From Tubulanus polymorphus (Eukaryota; Nemertea; Palaeonemertea; Tubulaniformes; Tubulanidae), in NCBI RefSeq assembly GCF_964204645.1, contig NC_134035.1, forward strand, positions 8,496,501 to 8,560,500: a DNA stretch of 64,000 nt, read 5' to 3'. The position numbers were made by a program, and so were the translations under genes. A model generated the notes under the pieces. The model was not told the DNA's origin. It searched no databases and was given only the letters and a program-made list of their open reading frames with translations. Positions 14,194 to 26,056 of the stretch are shown here, in pieces. Numbering within the stretch: the stretch's first letter is position 1; every line of letters begins with the position of its first letter.

Positions 14194-14202
14194 TGATATA
14201 TC
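14194..14202 (-). promoter_or_regulatory. possible TATA-like box of the large gene
   Basis: On the minus strand GATATATC lies about 60 bases upstream of the ATG at 14134. A start site about 30 bp downstream would give a short 5' UTR. This is weak evidence, as an untranslated upstream exon is equally possible. Confidence 0.2.
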
Positions 14203-15004
14203 TGTTTCGAGGGGTTTGTTTCGAAAGTCGAGATTTCTTTTAGAATGATCTAGTTCAATCTTATCTGCGTCGGTTGACTTATCAGTTCTTGAGAAGGAGT
14301 CGTTATCTCGTAGTGACAAATCCCAGGCGTTCATAACTGCGTTATCAAGCCAATTTCCCTTCGTTTCATTTCAATTTCTTTGCAGTCCATATCGATTTCT
14401 GTTCATTTTCCCTATCGGAATGTTATTTCAATCGTTAAAAACTAATTCGTTTTTTTCACGTGTGTTGTAGATGTATCTACGACGTAAAGCCTGCAGAAAG
14501 CTTGTGTGTGCGTGCGCGAAACGGGGGTTTTCCTGACATTTTACGAAAACATCAATAAGCGTGTGGGACAAAGCGGTTGGTTTTCGCAATCTTTTAGCCA
14601 CCTTTTAAAGTGTATTGTATGACAGAATAATGGGTGCTAATTTTTTTTCTTTGTAAAATCTGTAGCACTTAAACTTTGATTCTTTGAAATCATATCAACA
14701 TTATCAAATATTCACAATTTTCTGTAGTGACCCGATAAAATTGATAGGCCTATAAATAAATCTAATGCCAATAAACCGCCCTGCGATATAGTAGTGTAAT
14801 AATAGAACAAGAAAAATACTTACGAAGAAAATATTGGTGGCTGGTGGAAAAATGGAGAATGTAGTGATATGTACATATAGGTGAAATGTGACATAGAGGT
14901 TTATGTATTTGGGGATTTTTCATGTAACTAGGGGTCGAGGGACACCGTGGTCACTTTGGATATGATTATAAGACTGGTGTATATAAAGTTTCTATTGTTC
15001 CCAT

Positions 15005-15526
15005 TTATGCACGGTAACGTCTTAAGAGGACGCCAAAAAAATGGGAACCGTACTTCATTTTTTGTACGAGAGAAGTATCGAAAACCCGTATCATATCGAC
15101 AAAAATAGAACTTCTGGTCACGAGAAAGGGCCTATCCTGCGGCAGTAAAATCAAGCCCGGCGAGAAAACAGAGTATGAGTCATGTGTATAGTCACGTAAA
15201 GGCTTGTACGTATGATCTAATCTGATAAACAGAGCCTTGATAGTCTCAGATTCAGGGAGACTCAAAGGTTCTAATCCTAGCATCGGGCGACAAGAAAGTT
15301 TTATTTTGTTGGAATCGAGTTTGAGTAGAATTTGAATAAAATTTGTTTGGTCGGCATCCATAAAACCGATAAAACGTGGTAACAGAAATTCCCACTTTAA
15401 GCCACAGAAACGCCTAGTGATGTCAATGATGCCATCATTGTTATGGATCCATTCTGTAATTTGAAGAACTGAATTCAGTTTACGTCTTCTTAAAGTAATT
15501 TTCTTTAATTCAATAGACCGACTTAA
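15005..15526 (-). CDS. unrecognised coding-looking frame, about 171 residues, C-terminal exon?
   Basis: An open frame runs from just after an in-frame stop at 15527-15529 to TAA at 15005-15007. It reads like protein across its whole length (ITEWIHNNDGIIDITRRF, GLKWEFLLPRFIGFMD, LILLPQDRPFLVTRSS). The first Met is at 15361, but the frame continues about 50 codons upstream with equally protein-like sequence. It is thus either a last exon entered through an acceptor near 15521 (...AATTAAG) or a decayed fragment. It lies about 0.9 kb upstream of the large gene on the same strand and ends in its own stop, so it is not an exon of that gene. I do not recognise a domain. A transposon-derived frame is possible. 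Confidence 0.45.
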   Translation of the reverse strand, partial: LSRSIELKKITLRRRKLNSVLQITEWIHNNDGIIDITRRFCGLKWEFLLPRFIGFMDADQTNFIQILLKLDSNKIKLSCRPMLGLEPLSLPESETIKALFIRLDHTYKPLRDYTHDSYSVFSPGLILLPQDRPFLVTRSSIFVDMIRVFDTSLVQKMKYGSHFFGVLLRRYRA

Positions 15527-15580
15527 TTAGCATTTGAAGTCGCCTAGCGTCAAGTGAAACTAACACTAGTTCTGGTTTAG

Positions 15581-16073
<493 letters not shown>

Positions 16074-16199
16074 TGAATATGAATTTTTACATCGCAACTC
16101 ACATCCACTGAACCGCCTCAATGTGTTTTACCACCAAGACGATGGGATCACTTCTTTAGTCTCAACATTTACCGTTACGGATATTCATCAGCTTCACTT

Positions 16200-16495
16200 C
16201 TGGGAATGATTCTAAACTCCGTTTCTATTGTAATATTCAGAAGGATCGGTCGCTCCACTTATCAAACTATTATAATCCTTGTCTGGTTTGATATACTCAA
16301 TGTACCACTGCTTTACAGTTCGCCAAAATACTGTATTCCTTTATTTGTGATTGACAGGGACCCGACTCGATAATCCCCGGATTCTTCCGGTCCCTGACAA
16401 TCTCATTATTATCTCTGCTCATATGTGTTTCTGTATTTGTTACCAGTATTCTTTATGAGATTGCAAATAAAATACAATATACAATATACACTACT
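16200..16495 (+). mobile_element. retrotransposon-like 3' end with AATAAA and (ACAAT)-type tail
   Basis: The segment contains an inverted pair GACAGGGACC / GGTCCCTGAC (about 16355-16400), then GCAAATAAAATACAATATACAATATACAC, that is a poly(A) signal followed by a short pentamer-like tail. LINE 3' ends at 38.6 and 45.4 kb have comparable GCAATGAAATATATTC tails, though of a different family. No coding part is clearly attached. Confidence 0.35.
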
Positions 16496-16509
16496 GTTTC
16501 TAATTTCAG

Positions 16510-16750
16510 TATTTCTACTTTACCCGTTACGTATTATTCTTTGCTCGATTCAGTTCTCGGGCGTTACGATGATTGGTATTTTGGACATGAAATTATAATA
16601 TGGGCGCTACCATTATTCTATACATTTCAAACTGCCATAAATTTGGCCGTTGTGATCGTCAATTTTGAAAGACTTCCTGGTTGTCGCGAGTCCGCTGTAT
16701 TTCCGGCTCAAAATACATTTTTAAGACTCAAAATACATCCCCTGAATTGA
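16510..16750 (+). pseudogene. possible rhodopsin-type peptide receptor exon (TM3 region), truncated
   Basis: A strong acceptor (GTTTCTAATTTCAG, ending 16509) opens a frame that reads ISTLPVTYYSLL...DDWYFG, then about 25 hydrophobic residues (IIIWALPLFYTFQTAINLAV), and NFERLPGC. The W-x-FG loop, the hydrophobic helix with P-x4-TFQT and the E-R-L in place of D/E-R-Y match the extracellular loop 1 to TM3 end of invertebrate peptide GPCRs such as the FMRFamide-receptor group. The helix lacks the usual conserved Cys at its start. The frame then loses receptor character and stops at 16748-16750. No other transmembrane segments are found nearby. It is probably a receptor fragment, but chance hydrophobicity cannot be excluded. 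Confidence 0.35.
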
Positions 16751-16759
16751 GAATATTAA

Positions 16760-18835
16760 AAATGGTTCTTATAATTGTATTGAAATACCGGCATCTATAG
16801 ATCGTATGTTACATTTTTCCAGTGTGTGGTGTTTGGAATAAGTTATGGTATATCTGGAAGTGACCGAATGGTCATGCGCAAAGTAGGAATACTGCTCACT
16901 GTTTTTGACTCATCTGCAAATTTTTTTGAAACATTTAGAAAAAAAGCTGAACAACTCTTACTTATCAATTATCTGTGCGATTCGCAGTAAAACTATTGTT
17001 TATCGGGAAAATGAAAATTAAATCAATGTACGTATTCTAGAAATAGCGGATCACCCGATCCTCTGAGTAACGACCTCAGAGAACCGAGGAATATCCTTTA
17101 ATTCAACTGGAAAGAGCTACCCTCCGTGTTCTAACCAACTTTCTGTTTACGACCTAATTTCTAATTCGTGCTACCTCTCGATCAAATCGAAAATCTCCAA
17201 TCCAAAATTGATTCTATTTAAGAAGAGAAGCTTATGCTGAATAAATCTACACAAGATTTCTTAGTCAAATACGAATCCGGTATTTCGGGTTCGAGACACA
17301 TTTGATACCACTAAATGTAGTAAGTGGAAACGCATATATAGTGCGAAAAAAACCAACTTTTAACAATGATTCAATAGAAATAATTCTTAGTTCAAAAATT
17401 GATTACATTTTAAGTGTATCCAGCAGAACGCAAACGTGATCCAAAGGATAGAGCGTCACGCAGGTGCGCATCCTTGGACCCGGTATCGCAATTGATAAAA
17501 AGGGCCCCCAACAAACAACTCAGGGGGTTAAAACCATATAGAAAATTTACTGCTTCTTTGTGAATGAAGTCCAAAGTGATGACCTGATGACAGCGTTTCT
17601 AAAATGTACTGCATTGAGATGTAGTTTCCCGGCAATAAGGATGAAATCCGAAAACAAATGATGTACCCGTCATGTAGAAATGTGCCCTTTTTACTTCGGG
17701 GATGAAATGAAAAAAGACGGAATTTTTCTACCGTCTGACGTGACATACGCCGAAACCAGCAGTAGGCCACGGTGACTCCCAGTTATAAAGTTGTTGATGG
17801 CAAAATATCTTGATTTCTTGAGGAGAAAACTGCATTAATGTAGCAACTCCCAGTTATAAGGTTCTGGATGTGATTGCCAACGCGGTATTTACGCACTGCT
17901 GTCGTGCGTCGGCTGTCTCCCCGACCTTGCCAGCAAACGACAGAACCATATTGACGGAAAAGACCCGTGGTTTTCTACGGGTTCTGCTCCGCTACCATGA
18001 TCGAATATAAGGTTGCCAGAGAAACAAACCAAACGTGATGATTTTCATCCGATTCGCCGTATGGACACGATCAATCAGATAGGCTCATTGTCAGGCGCTC
18101 TACTTCCGGACTGAGAAACCGCGGTGAATGCGTAAAAAGAGAGGATGGCAAAATAGCCGATGCTACTGGGGTAATCGGGAAAATTGATTCAATCCAGCTT
18201 GCTAATTTAATCCTATTTGCTAATAGTAACAGCCCTTCCGCGGTTCAAGGAGAGTTCGAGCGAACTATTACCGACGATTCTTGTGATGTTACGGAAACGC
18301 CTTTCTTCGCCCGTGACTGATTTTTTACGATTAATCAATACGGGCTTGGTTTGTATATACGATTAACTGTAAAACCAACGATCGAAGAGGTTGCGATATC
18401 GAAAAGACGAAATTATCGGTGATTCGCATTCCAGGCGAAGTTGGATTTCTCGTGGTTTAATACCTTCATCGCTAGCAGGTTTTAAATGTGATTTTGTAGC
18501 CCTTCAAACCTACATATTCAGTGTCTAGGAAATTTTTACATCCGCGCCTAATTGCCTCTTGATAGTTGACTTGTTTTGAGTTTTTTTATTATAGTACAAA
18601 TAATCTAAATCATACTGCATCGATAAATCTAGGGTGGGTTGTTCAGAAACTTGGTATGTACATGTCGTGAAGCGTTTTCGGTTAGAGGTGTCATTTTTTT
18701 CTATTTGTAGCTTGGTACATAGCGTTGTGCGTAGAAATGATTTCTGCGGACTGGTGGGATGAGATCACGTGGTTCGAAACTTTGTAGCATGATAATTAGG
18801 GAGTAAAAAGGGAGGTTAAGACCATCACAACGCGA
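16760..18835. other. gene-free stretch
   Basis: No supported gene. The 80-codon minus-strand frame at 17528-17770 has no recognisable domain. A CCCAGTTATAA motif occurs twice around 17780-17865, too short to be called an element. Confidence 0.45.
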
Positions 18836-18839
18836 CGAA

Positions 18840-18990
18840 AGTTTTAGAGCAAGCGGTGTTCGACTCGTTCGACTCTGGGAAGCCAGGTAGTGGGTTCGAA
18901 CCCCGTACAAATTACCGAAGTGCCCCGGACAAGCCTCTCTTCATCCGGGAATACGTATCACAGAGAAAAGGGGCCACAGAAATTATAGTT
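18840..18990 (+). mobile_element. tRNA-like SINE fragment
   Basis: GGTTCGAACCCC at 18893-18904 is a good polymerase III B box, preceded by GACTCTGGGAAGCCAGGTAGT, which could be a decayed anticodon-to-variable region. The cloverleaf is not complete and the tail (CGGACAAGCCTC...ATCCGGG hairpin) is not tRNA. I read it as a SINE head rather than a working tRNA gene. Confidence 0.4.
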
Positions 18991-19080
18991 CTACTAAAAT
19001 TACTATGAAAGTTTAGATTCCTTCGATCGCCGTGTTTTGTTGCTATAACGAAATGAAGATATAGACTAATGACAAGGTGC

Positions 19081-19141
19081 ATCTTTTATTTCCGTGACTA
19101 CAAGACGTTTCGCCTTAAAGCCTTCATCAATTGAGAATTTG
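19081..19141 (-). repeat. hairpin motif TGATGA...GAAAC
   Basis: On the minus strand: TTGATGAAGGCTTTAAGGC followed by GAAACGTC. This layout recurs, with different stem sequences, at 51196-51232 and 41111-41151. It resembles the terminal hairpins of small foldback elements, and superficially the two conserved cores of hammerhead ribozymes. Confidence 0.4.
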
Positions 19142-19761
19142 TTGCTATAACTTCGATAGATATTAACCCGGCGTTCGACCTGACTCCGCGACGACATTGC
19201 CAATGCGAAACTTTCCACCTCCGATTTAAATTCTACCCACGATCGAAGACCGATTCATTTTTCTAGCGGCATGACGACGCTCCTTAAAGAAACCGATCCA
19301 GACGATGACGGCTCGATATCGCGTCAGTTTCATATAGGTCCTGTTTCGACGTTTTAGTCGATTCCTGGCAAAGATTGCTTTCTGCTCGTTTAATTCGCTT
19401 TAATATTCGGTATCGCTCGCTGTCTGGGCGCGTATTTCGTATTAAGTCGGTTTAAAAAAAGCGGCATCCATTTCTCTGCGTCTGTTTTATAGGTTTTCAA
19501 TACGACCCGGTAAGTCGACGTGACTCCACGCGATCGTTACGGAAATTGTTTGATGTCTGGAAAGCTTTGTATTCGATAAACATTTATTATCGATGCGTAG
19601 TTGCTATCGTCACATCCATAGCGAGAAGTTTAAATATTCAAGCGTATCATTTTCCACGAAAACGTTACGTTTGAAAGTCGAATTAACTATATTTCTGAGC
19701 GCGCGTCGAAATCAGAACCGTAGACCTACGCGTAGATTACAGTTAAAACTAATGTCTTCGA

Positions 19762-19886
19762 TTCTCGATTTCAAAATAAAACCCCCTGTTTTGCGCGCCC
19801 GGCTGTGTGGTGGGTTTGTGAAGGGAAACTAAACAAAAAACAAACGAAACGAAATCAATAACAGGGCCGATCCCTATCTTAAGATC
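19762..19886. mobile_element. 125-bp short element with 17-bp target duplication
   Basis: The element is bracketed by a perfect direct repeat AAAACTAATGTCTTCGA at 19745-19761 and 19887-19903. Landmarks are ATTTCAAAATAAAACCCCCTG, GTGTGGTGGGTTTGTGAAGG and AACAGGGCCGATCCCTA. Relatives occur at 22433 (opposite orientation), 33856 and 60325. It has no coding capacity. The long duplication favours target-primed retroposition (SINE-like). The weakly inverted ends (AAACCCCCTGTT / AACAGGG) recall a MITE. Confidence 0.75.
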
Positions 19887-19989
19887 AAAACTAATGTCTT
19901 CGAAATCAGCTTTGATTTTCAACGATATTTCGAGTTAATACTTTCCCAAGTTAAGTTTATTGTTCCACAAAAAAAAACATTTTGGACAG

Positions 19990-21955
19990 AAAAAGTATAT
20001 ACAAACATATTCATCAACATATACATATTATCAAAAACATATACAAATATGATATATGATAATACATGTTTGACAGTAGGTGGCATAGGATATAGATTTT
20101 ATCAGAGACAAATCAAACTATTTACATTCTTAAGCGCATTTTTTCAGATAAATTGAGAGATTTACTAATTTTCTTCCTGAAGATTTGAGCAAAAATTTGA
20201 ATTTTTCCATTAGAACAGGTTTGTTATCCGACTCGGTTCGCCGATGATGCCGCGATGTCCGAGAAGCAATAACGCAATCGTCGCCCGATTCGCAATCGTC
20301 ACCCGAACGGATAGAGTTCCCGTGGGGGATCTGTAATAGAATACCAAATCGACCAGCAATAATTCAAATTGATGAGACGCTATAAACAGCTTCGATTCGC
20401 ATTCGACTTACCGACCTTTACATAATGGCGATCGACATAACGTGGTCAGCTGCGTTCAGAGGTTGGATTATTTAGCCCCGAAACATCGTGTTGTATTGTA
20501 ATTATTATGCTTTATCTGTCTTTGTTTTTTTGCCGCATTTCTGTCCGCTTAACACCGCGAGACACACGGGGTAAATGTACGCCTCATTCTAGTGAGATTT
20601 TTTTGCTGTTAGAATGATCTAACGTTTATTTGGTATATAAAAAATCCGAAAAAACCAGCTGTACTGAAAAATAGAAAAAAGTGACGTCAAAATATGGCTC
20701 AAAGAAAGCCGCCCCACAGTCATTGTGCGCAAATTATTCAAATGCTAATTTGTCGAGGTTTTCTCCTGGCGAGATGATAAACGTGCAAGCTACGCTTCAT
20801 CCGCGATTGTCTAGATTAAACGAAGTTGAAGGTCACGTTATTTTTGTTCGCGTCGTTTGTCGTGTGTAAATTTGCATTTCTCGCGTATACGGGGCATAAA
20901 TCGGTAATCAGATTTTGCCGTTGTGAAAAAAAAAAGATTTCATTCAGAATTCCGACGATGAAATCGAGCATACCGCACGCGACTCTGGAAAATGTTTCGA
21001 ATGCACAACCGCATTGCCTGCATTAATTACATTGCCGACTGATAGTTTACTAATGAGACCCGAATAGGGGCGACTTCGATGCCGCGCACCCGCCACAAAC
21101 TCCGCGTGGCGACGATTAGTCTACGGAATTTGAAAAATCACCCCCATTCAAAACCATAAATGTCCCGAGCAGATAAATCATCTCGGATATTCCGTGCGCA
21201 CGTTAATTCGAGGATTATCTCTCCTACCGACCAAAAAAAAAGATGTTCGTAAATCTCCGGGAATGTCAGCGTTATTGTACGCGCACGGTCGACGTAACAT
21301 CGGTGCTATTTCGAAAGCGCGAGGTCTCGATAATAAATTCATTTCCGCGTAGTTGCAGTTTCAAACGTTAGAATATTTCGATGAAACGCATATAAAATCT
21401 TATCATCGTCGCTAAGGCTTTTTTGATTTACGGACGAGGTAAAACATATCCCATATCTTCGTAGACACAGAAATATTCAATCTTTTCATTTTTCGTAAAT
21501 TACTCGATCGATGAGTTACTCCGTGCAGCAGGAATAACGAACCGAAAACCCGAAAAGAAGCCCACAAAGGAAGAAATGCTCTATAGAAAGTGAATAGATT
21601 TAAGCTTCGGCTATCATCCAATAGCCATCATCAGGGAAACAGTTTGCCTGATGGTAGCTATTGCTGATAGGTAAATATCATTGAAAAATGCAGTAAACAT
21701 ATGTATTCCCTTTCTCTGGAATATTTTTGCCTTATTAGACTTACTGTCGGATTTTCGTTATATATATATATGCAGTGTGCACTGAAATTAACTAATTTCA
21801 GGCCAGTTGCCCATAGGTCGGTCCAGTTTTTGTTTATCAAAATGTTTAATATGATATTTGTATTTCTAGGCTATATATTTCTGATGGCAATAATGGAATG
21901 ACGAAAATTGTTACTTTGCTCGGATGAAATTTCCGGAGTCTTTATCATCATTCTT
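19990..21955. other. gene-free stretch
   Basis: I see no gene or clear element. CpG-containing words are fairly frequent between 20200 and 21350, and a short near-duplication (CAATCGTCGCCCGA / CAATCGTCACCCGA) lies near 20270-20300. Confidence 0.4.
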
Positions 21956-21960
21956 GGTTT

Positions 21961-22030
21961 GGTCAGAAGTGGGATTCGAACCCACGCCTAGAGAACTACA
22001 CTGCGCCCTGAATGACTCGGCCTTCCTGAC
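21961..22030 (-). pseudogene. tRNA-Leu-like sequence (decayed or SINE head)
   Basis: On the minus strand: GTCAGGAAGGCCGAGT (acceptor 5' strand and A box), GGGCGC, then GGCGTGGGTTCGAATCCCAC (T arm with B box) and TTCTGACC closing the acceptor stem. The acceptor and T arm pair well and match the tRNA-Leu pattern. The anticodon stem and long variable arm are disrupted and the whole is only 70 bp, so a working tRNA is unlikely. Confidence 0.6.
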
Positions 22031-22116
22031 GCATTGGGAATGCGCAAACAGCGCCATGACAATATCTTCATCGGTGATGGGACATCGAAAGTTAACAACA
22101 TCTATTCTATGTACTA

Positions 22117-22313
22117 ATGTATTTCATTAAGCATGCATTTTTCTCGAATCGATTACTCGGATCTAAAGCTACGAACGATCCGTTGTATTTCACGTGCCCC
22201 ATTCGCCATCGAAATGGTGAGGTCTTTCGAATCAAATCATCAAATCTTCTTGTTTTGAAGTTAGATTCAGATTTTGTGGATACTGCTCGATATGATTTTG
22301 CGACGGCCTTCAA
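22117..22313 (+). CDS. exon-like segment, unrecognised
   Basis: An ATG-initiated frame reads LGSKATNDPLYFTCPIRHRNGEVFRIKSSNLLVLKLDSD and ends at a good donor (TTCAA|GTAAGA, 22313/22314). The opposite strand is also open, which weakens the case. No domain recognised, and no partner exon found. Confidence 0.25.
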
Positions 22314-22432
22314 GTAAGAATAAGCCAGATCAGGTTGTACACGAAATTCATAGAAATTGAACATATAGATTCCCGCTGAAAATACTCGTCTATCGCCTGA
22401 TATCGTTAAACACCAGCGGCCCTGTTTTTTTT

Positions 22433-22562
22433 AAATCTCAAAATAGGGATTGTCCCTGTCATTTATTTGGTTGGTAAATTTCGTTTGATTTGTTTATGAG
22501 TGTCCCTAGCAGACCCACCACACGTGTCGGGAGTGAAACAGGGGGTTTGATCTTGAAATCGG
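22433..22562. mobile_element. second copy of the 19762-type element, opposite orientation
   Basis: Landmarks AAATAGGGATTGTCCCTGTC, GACCCACCACACGTGTCGGG, AAACAGGGGG and CTTGAAATCGG match the reverse complement of 19762-19886 with moderate divergence. No clear target duplication remains. Confidence 0.7.
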
Positions 22563-22756
22563 AAATCGAAGTACAGATATAGTTGTGTGATCGGCCTGTT
22601 ATGTACTGTCGCATGTTCCCCGGTGTCTTGGGAACAGAGGTGCCGACCGTAGAGCCGATCGCGATTTCATTTTCGAGCCGTTAATCTAAACAACCAGATA
22701 TTCTTTCGCGATATGAATATCCACGCGGCGAGAAAATTGAGGGAATATTTTTACCG

Positions 22757-22904
22757 ATGAGGACCGTCGCAGCTGTGTACACGACGACATGTACTCCCCG
22801 TGGACTGGTGCGAAGCGGCGTTAACAACAAAGCTCGCTTCACTCGTCAGACTAGAACTTTACACCAAATACGACGTAGAACACTGGATTTAACGCAGTTA
22901 ACAG
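22757..22904 (+). CDS. exon-like segment (possible first exon), unrecognised
   Basis: ATG at 22757 opens a 49-codon frame (MRTVAAVYTTTCTPRGLVRSG...) that ends at a good donor, TTAACAG|GTAAAG (22904/22905). The reading frame past the donor is low-complexity and soon stops, as expected of intron. No domain is visible, and no downstream exon can be linked with confidence. Confidence 0.3.
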
Positions 22905-23754
22905 GTAAAGAAAAAAATAACCACTACCTTAAAGCCGGTGCAAAAATCTAAAAGGAATTCTCCAGTTGTGTTTCCGCTATTTTGTGACAAAGCGGAGATT
23001 ATCCGCGCATTTGTCTGACGGCTCAAAGAAAATGATTTGATATTTTTTTCGTTATAAAAATGCGCACGATAGCAGCAGTATCTGAGTCGTTGACACAACA
23101 CGTTAATACGATTTTTTTAAAATTCGCGTATGTGTAAATTGGAATGATCATCGCACGTCTGAACAAAATGCTAACATGCTTTTACGAATACCATCAACGC
23201 TAAGGTGCCGGAAAAGTCTGAGGCCTTTGAAACTTTTTTACTCAACATGTACGGTTTCCTCGCCTAGTCGCTTCGAAGTTGGGAGTGATAATGAGACGAT
23301 GAACTAATTTAGACTTTTTGAAGTATAATCTAAAAATGCTCAACTACTCCGAGGATTTATCCTGGAAACGAGTGGTGGATAGTGTCTAGATCTTTTTGCG
23401 AAGCTTTTCAAATCAGTCTCGCGCAGTTTGCAAAATAAATGGCATCTGATAAGGGGAATATGTAATTGTTTATGAATGTCTACAGTCACAAAATTGATAG
23501 AGAAGAATAGCAGAGAAATTTATTTTCATTGAAACGTTACATTATTTTTAATATGAAGATTTTTTATAATGCTTTAATGAACACTTGTCCTACTTAATTT
23601 GAAAGGACATCCTAAGCCTGCAGGCTGTACCAAAAAAGGGGGAATGACCTAGACATGAGAAAAAAACCGCAAACAAAATCCACCACGACCAATCAAGGTA
23701 ACAAATTTGAATGGTGACATGGAATAGGAGACACACAAATAGAAAACAAATAGT

Positions 23755-23795
23755 GATATAATGATAATGATAATGATAATTATAATGATAATGAA
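23755..23795. repeat. (ATGATA)n microsatellite
   Basis: Short tract of ATGATA hexamers with an ATTATA interruption. Confidence 0.85.
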
Positions 23796-24078
23796 ATAAG
23801 GAAGAAATATCTAACGTCAATGTTATTTGTTAAAAGTATTAACTGTTCATGTGATTATATGCATCATGGTTAACGAAAATAAAATTATTATATCATTAAC
23901 GAAATGACGGGGCTTCACGCAGAGACTGAATTAGTCTTAGAATCCGTGCGTCACTAAGAGACAAATAAAAACCTCCGATTAATACATACAAAAATCAAAT
24001 GTTAACATCTTTAAAAATGTCATGACTGTAGGCATGAATATAGATCTGTATCACCAAAAATAATTTACAAAGGCTTAT

Positions 24079-24934
24079 TTAATGATTTAATGTAGACACG
24101 TTTGTTTGAAGGCAGGTTCGCTTTGTAATGATTGAATCGATTCTATGGTAGAGTATTCTACAATGGAGGACCAGATATTTTGTGACGGAAGATTTTCCGC
24201 TGATAATTCGTTGTAGATTTTGGTGATTTGCGTGGTTTAGGCGCGTTCCAGTAACCCGTAGCAGTACTAGGAACGTGGTATTTAGGTAATTCCTAACTCG
24301 TTCAATGTTTGAATCAATTATATTCTCTATTGGCTCATTGTCGTAATCGAGCTCCGCGATTGGCTGTAGCAGTCGCACGCTCCGATCCGGCAAAATCAAC
24401 GACATCTTTGCCACATCGATATCCGCGGTTAAACTAGCCGTACGATCTTTTTGTCGGACAAACACCTGGACGTTTTTGAAGATATAGAAAAACAGACATT
24501 CAGAAATTGTATACAATATTCTTTGCTTTACTCAGTCAGTCAATAGTTTTTATAATGTATGCCCATTACCCTTATCATTCAGTATAGATTCTTCATTTTT
24601 CAGACCAAAAATTAAATAACCAGGACTTAGTCCCATATAGTTCTCTAATGTCCAAAGTCTAACATCCATAACTGTTGATGCCTGGCATTCGAATCCATAC
24701 GTTCTACAAGCGTGTGTTCTATATTTTGATGATTTCAAATTTCAAATATTTCGTCCAATAAGGGAACTATATTCTTAAAATTTTTACCGCAACATAGATC
24801 TTTTGAAAGGTTTGTTTTTGGAAATGTCGACGGAATGAAGTCGGCATTCCTTCAAGGTTTTCGACACGTCTGCGTCGCCTGGTTAGTATTATCAACAGGA
24901 AAACTGAACTAAAAACTTTTAATAAAATTTTCAT
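24079..24934 (-). CDS. possible two-exon gene with N-terminal membrane segment, unrecognised
   Basis: An ATG at 24934 (context CCAGTATGA) opens MKILLKVFSSVFLLIILTRRRRR, a hydrophobic stretch followed by a basic cluster, like a signal anchor or signal peptide. A donor GCG|GTAAAA (24788/24787) and an acceptor AACGTCCAG|GTG (24466/24465) join in phase 0 to a second open segment reading RTASLTADIDVAKMSLILPDR, with a stop at 24079. The acceptor's pyrimidine tract is poor. I do not recognise the product. The matching phases are the main support. Confidence 0.25.
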
Positions 24935-25035
24935 ACTGGTGTTGCTAAATTTTGTCGACAATGAATTGATCTAATGAAGATAATCTAATTTTAAGGATCA
25001 ATACTGTAAATTTCACTTTGAATTTATCAACATAT

Positions 25036-25262
25036 GAATTGAATTGATTTGAATTGACTGGCAACCAGTCTAGCCCCAATATTGATACGACGGCGCAGGA
25101 CAAATCCACTGACTCTCACAATATTCCAATTCATTATCAAAAATTCACGAGCATTATTGTACAGTCATGAAATTCAATTGATTGAAAAAAAAGTAAACGC
25201 CAATTTTCACAATATTATACCCTTTATATGCTAGTATTGACGACGTAGACCACGTCGACTCG
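25036..25262. repeat. repeat pair with 31506-31680, copy 1
   Basis: Shared landmarks with 31506-31680, same orientation: GAATTGACTGGCAACCAGTC, TATTGATACGACG...ACAAATCCACT, and AACGCCAATTTTCA..., ending TATTGACGACGTAGACCACGTCGACTC. The TATTGA(T/C)GACGTAG motif appears near both ends, so each copy is itself a spaced direct repeat. Probably a decayed mobile element. Confidence 0.6.
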
Positions 25263-26056
25263 CATACCTCCGGCTAGATAACGCATAACAGTTGAAAAAG
25301 GTTACAGTTTCCACAAGCGCCATGTTTTCGGGTGCCTGATTAAAAAAGGATCCCACAGGGGAATCTTCGTTACCTCTTGCTATCAAGGGACTGACGTAAA
25401 ATAATTGTATAGCTCAATTAATGTAGTTTAACGTTGCGATGTGGTGTGGCCAAGTACAACTGGCGACTGTGATACTCTACTGAATGGCTTCAATAGAGAT
25501 ACAGTATCTTTTTCTCTGCCAAGGAAAATTAATTTCGTCCGATACACTATACCATCGACTGGTGGGGGATTAATTTAACTCGTATGTGGTATAACTACTA
25601 ACGCGCTCGCGGTCGCGTGATGAACGTAAATATTATACCCGACAATATTCATCAGCCGAAAGGTCATTTGCGCTTCTTACGCGCGCTACAAAATGTCAAA
25701 CGGATGTATATCAATTTGAGATTATGTAAATATCATTATCGCGCACATTCAGAGTCAGTCATCGACTCGTAAAAATGGGCGCATTTTCTTATATTTTCAT
25801 CCGGTAAAACGTCGGTTATAACCGGCACGATTAATTTGCCCGTTCACCCGTGCGACGACTCGATTAGGAAATAGACGCGGTAATCGGTTCACTTGGACAT
25901 TGAGAAAATCTAAATCGTAATCAAGGTGAAGACACTGTTTTATCGACAAAGTTACGAGAAACCGTATAACATACGTAATTTTTATTGTAGATCGAAATTT
26001 GGTCATTTCTGAAACATAATTTGAACTGAAATATATATAGGTGTTGGAAATTCTTG

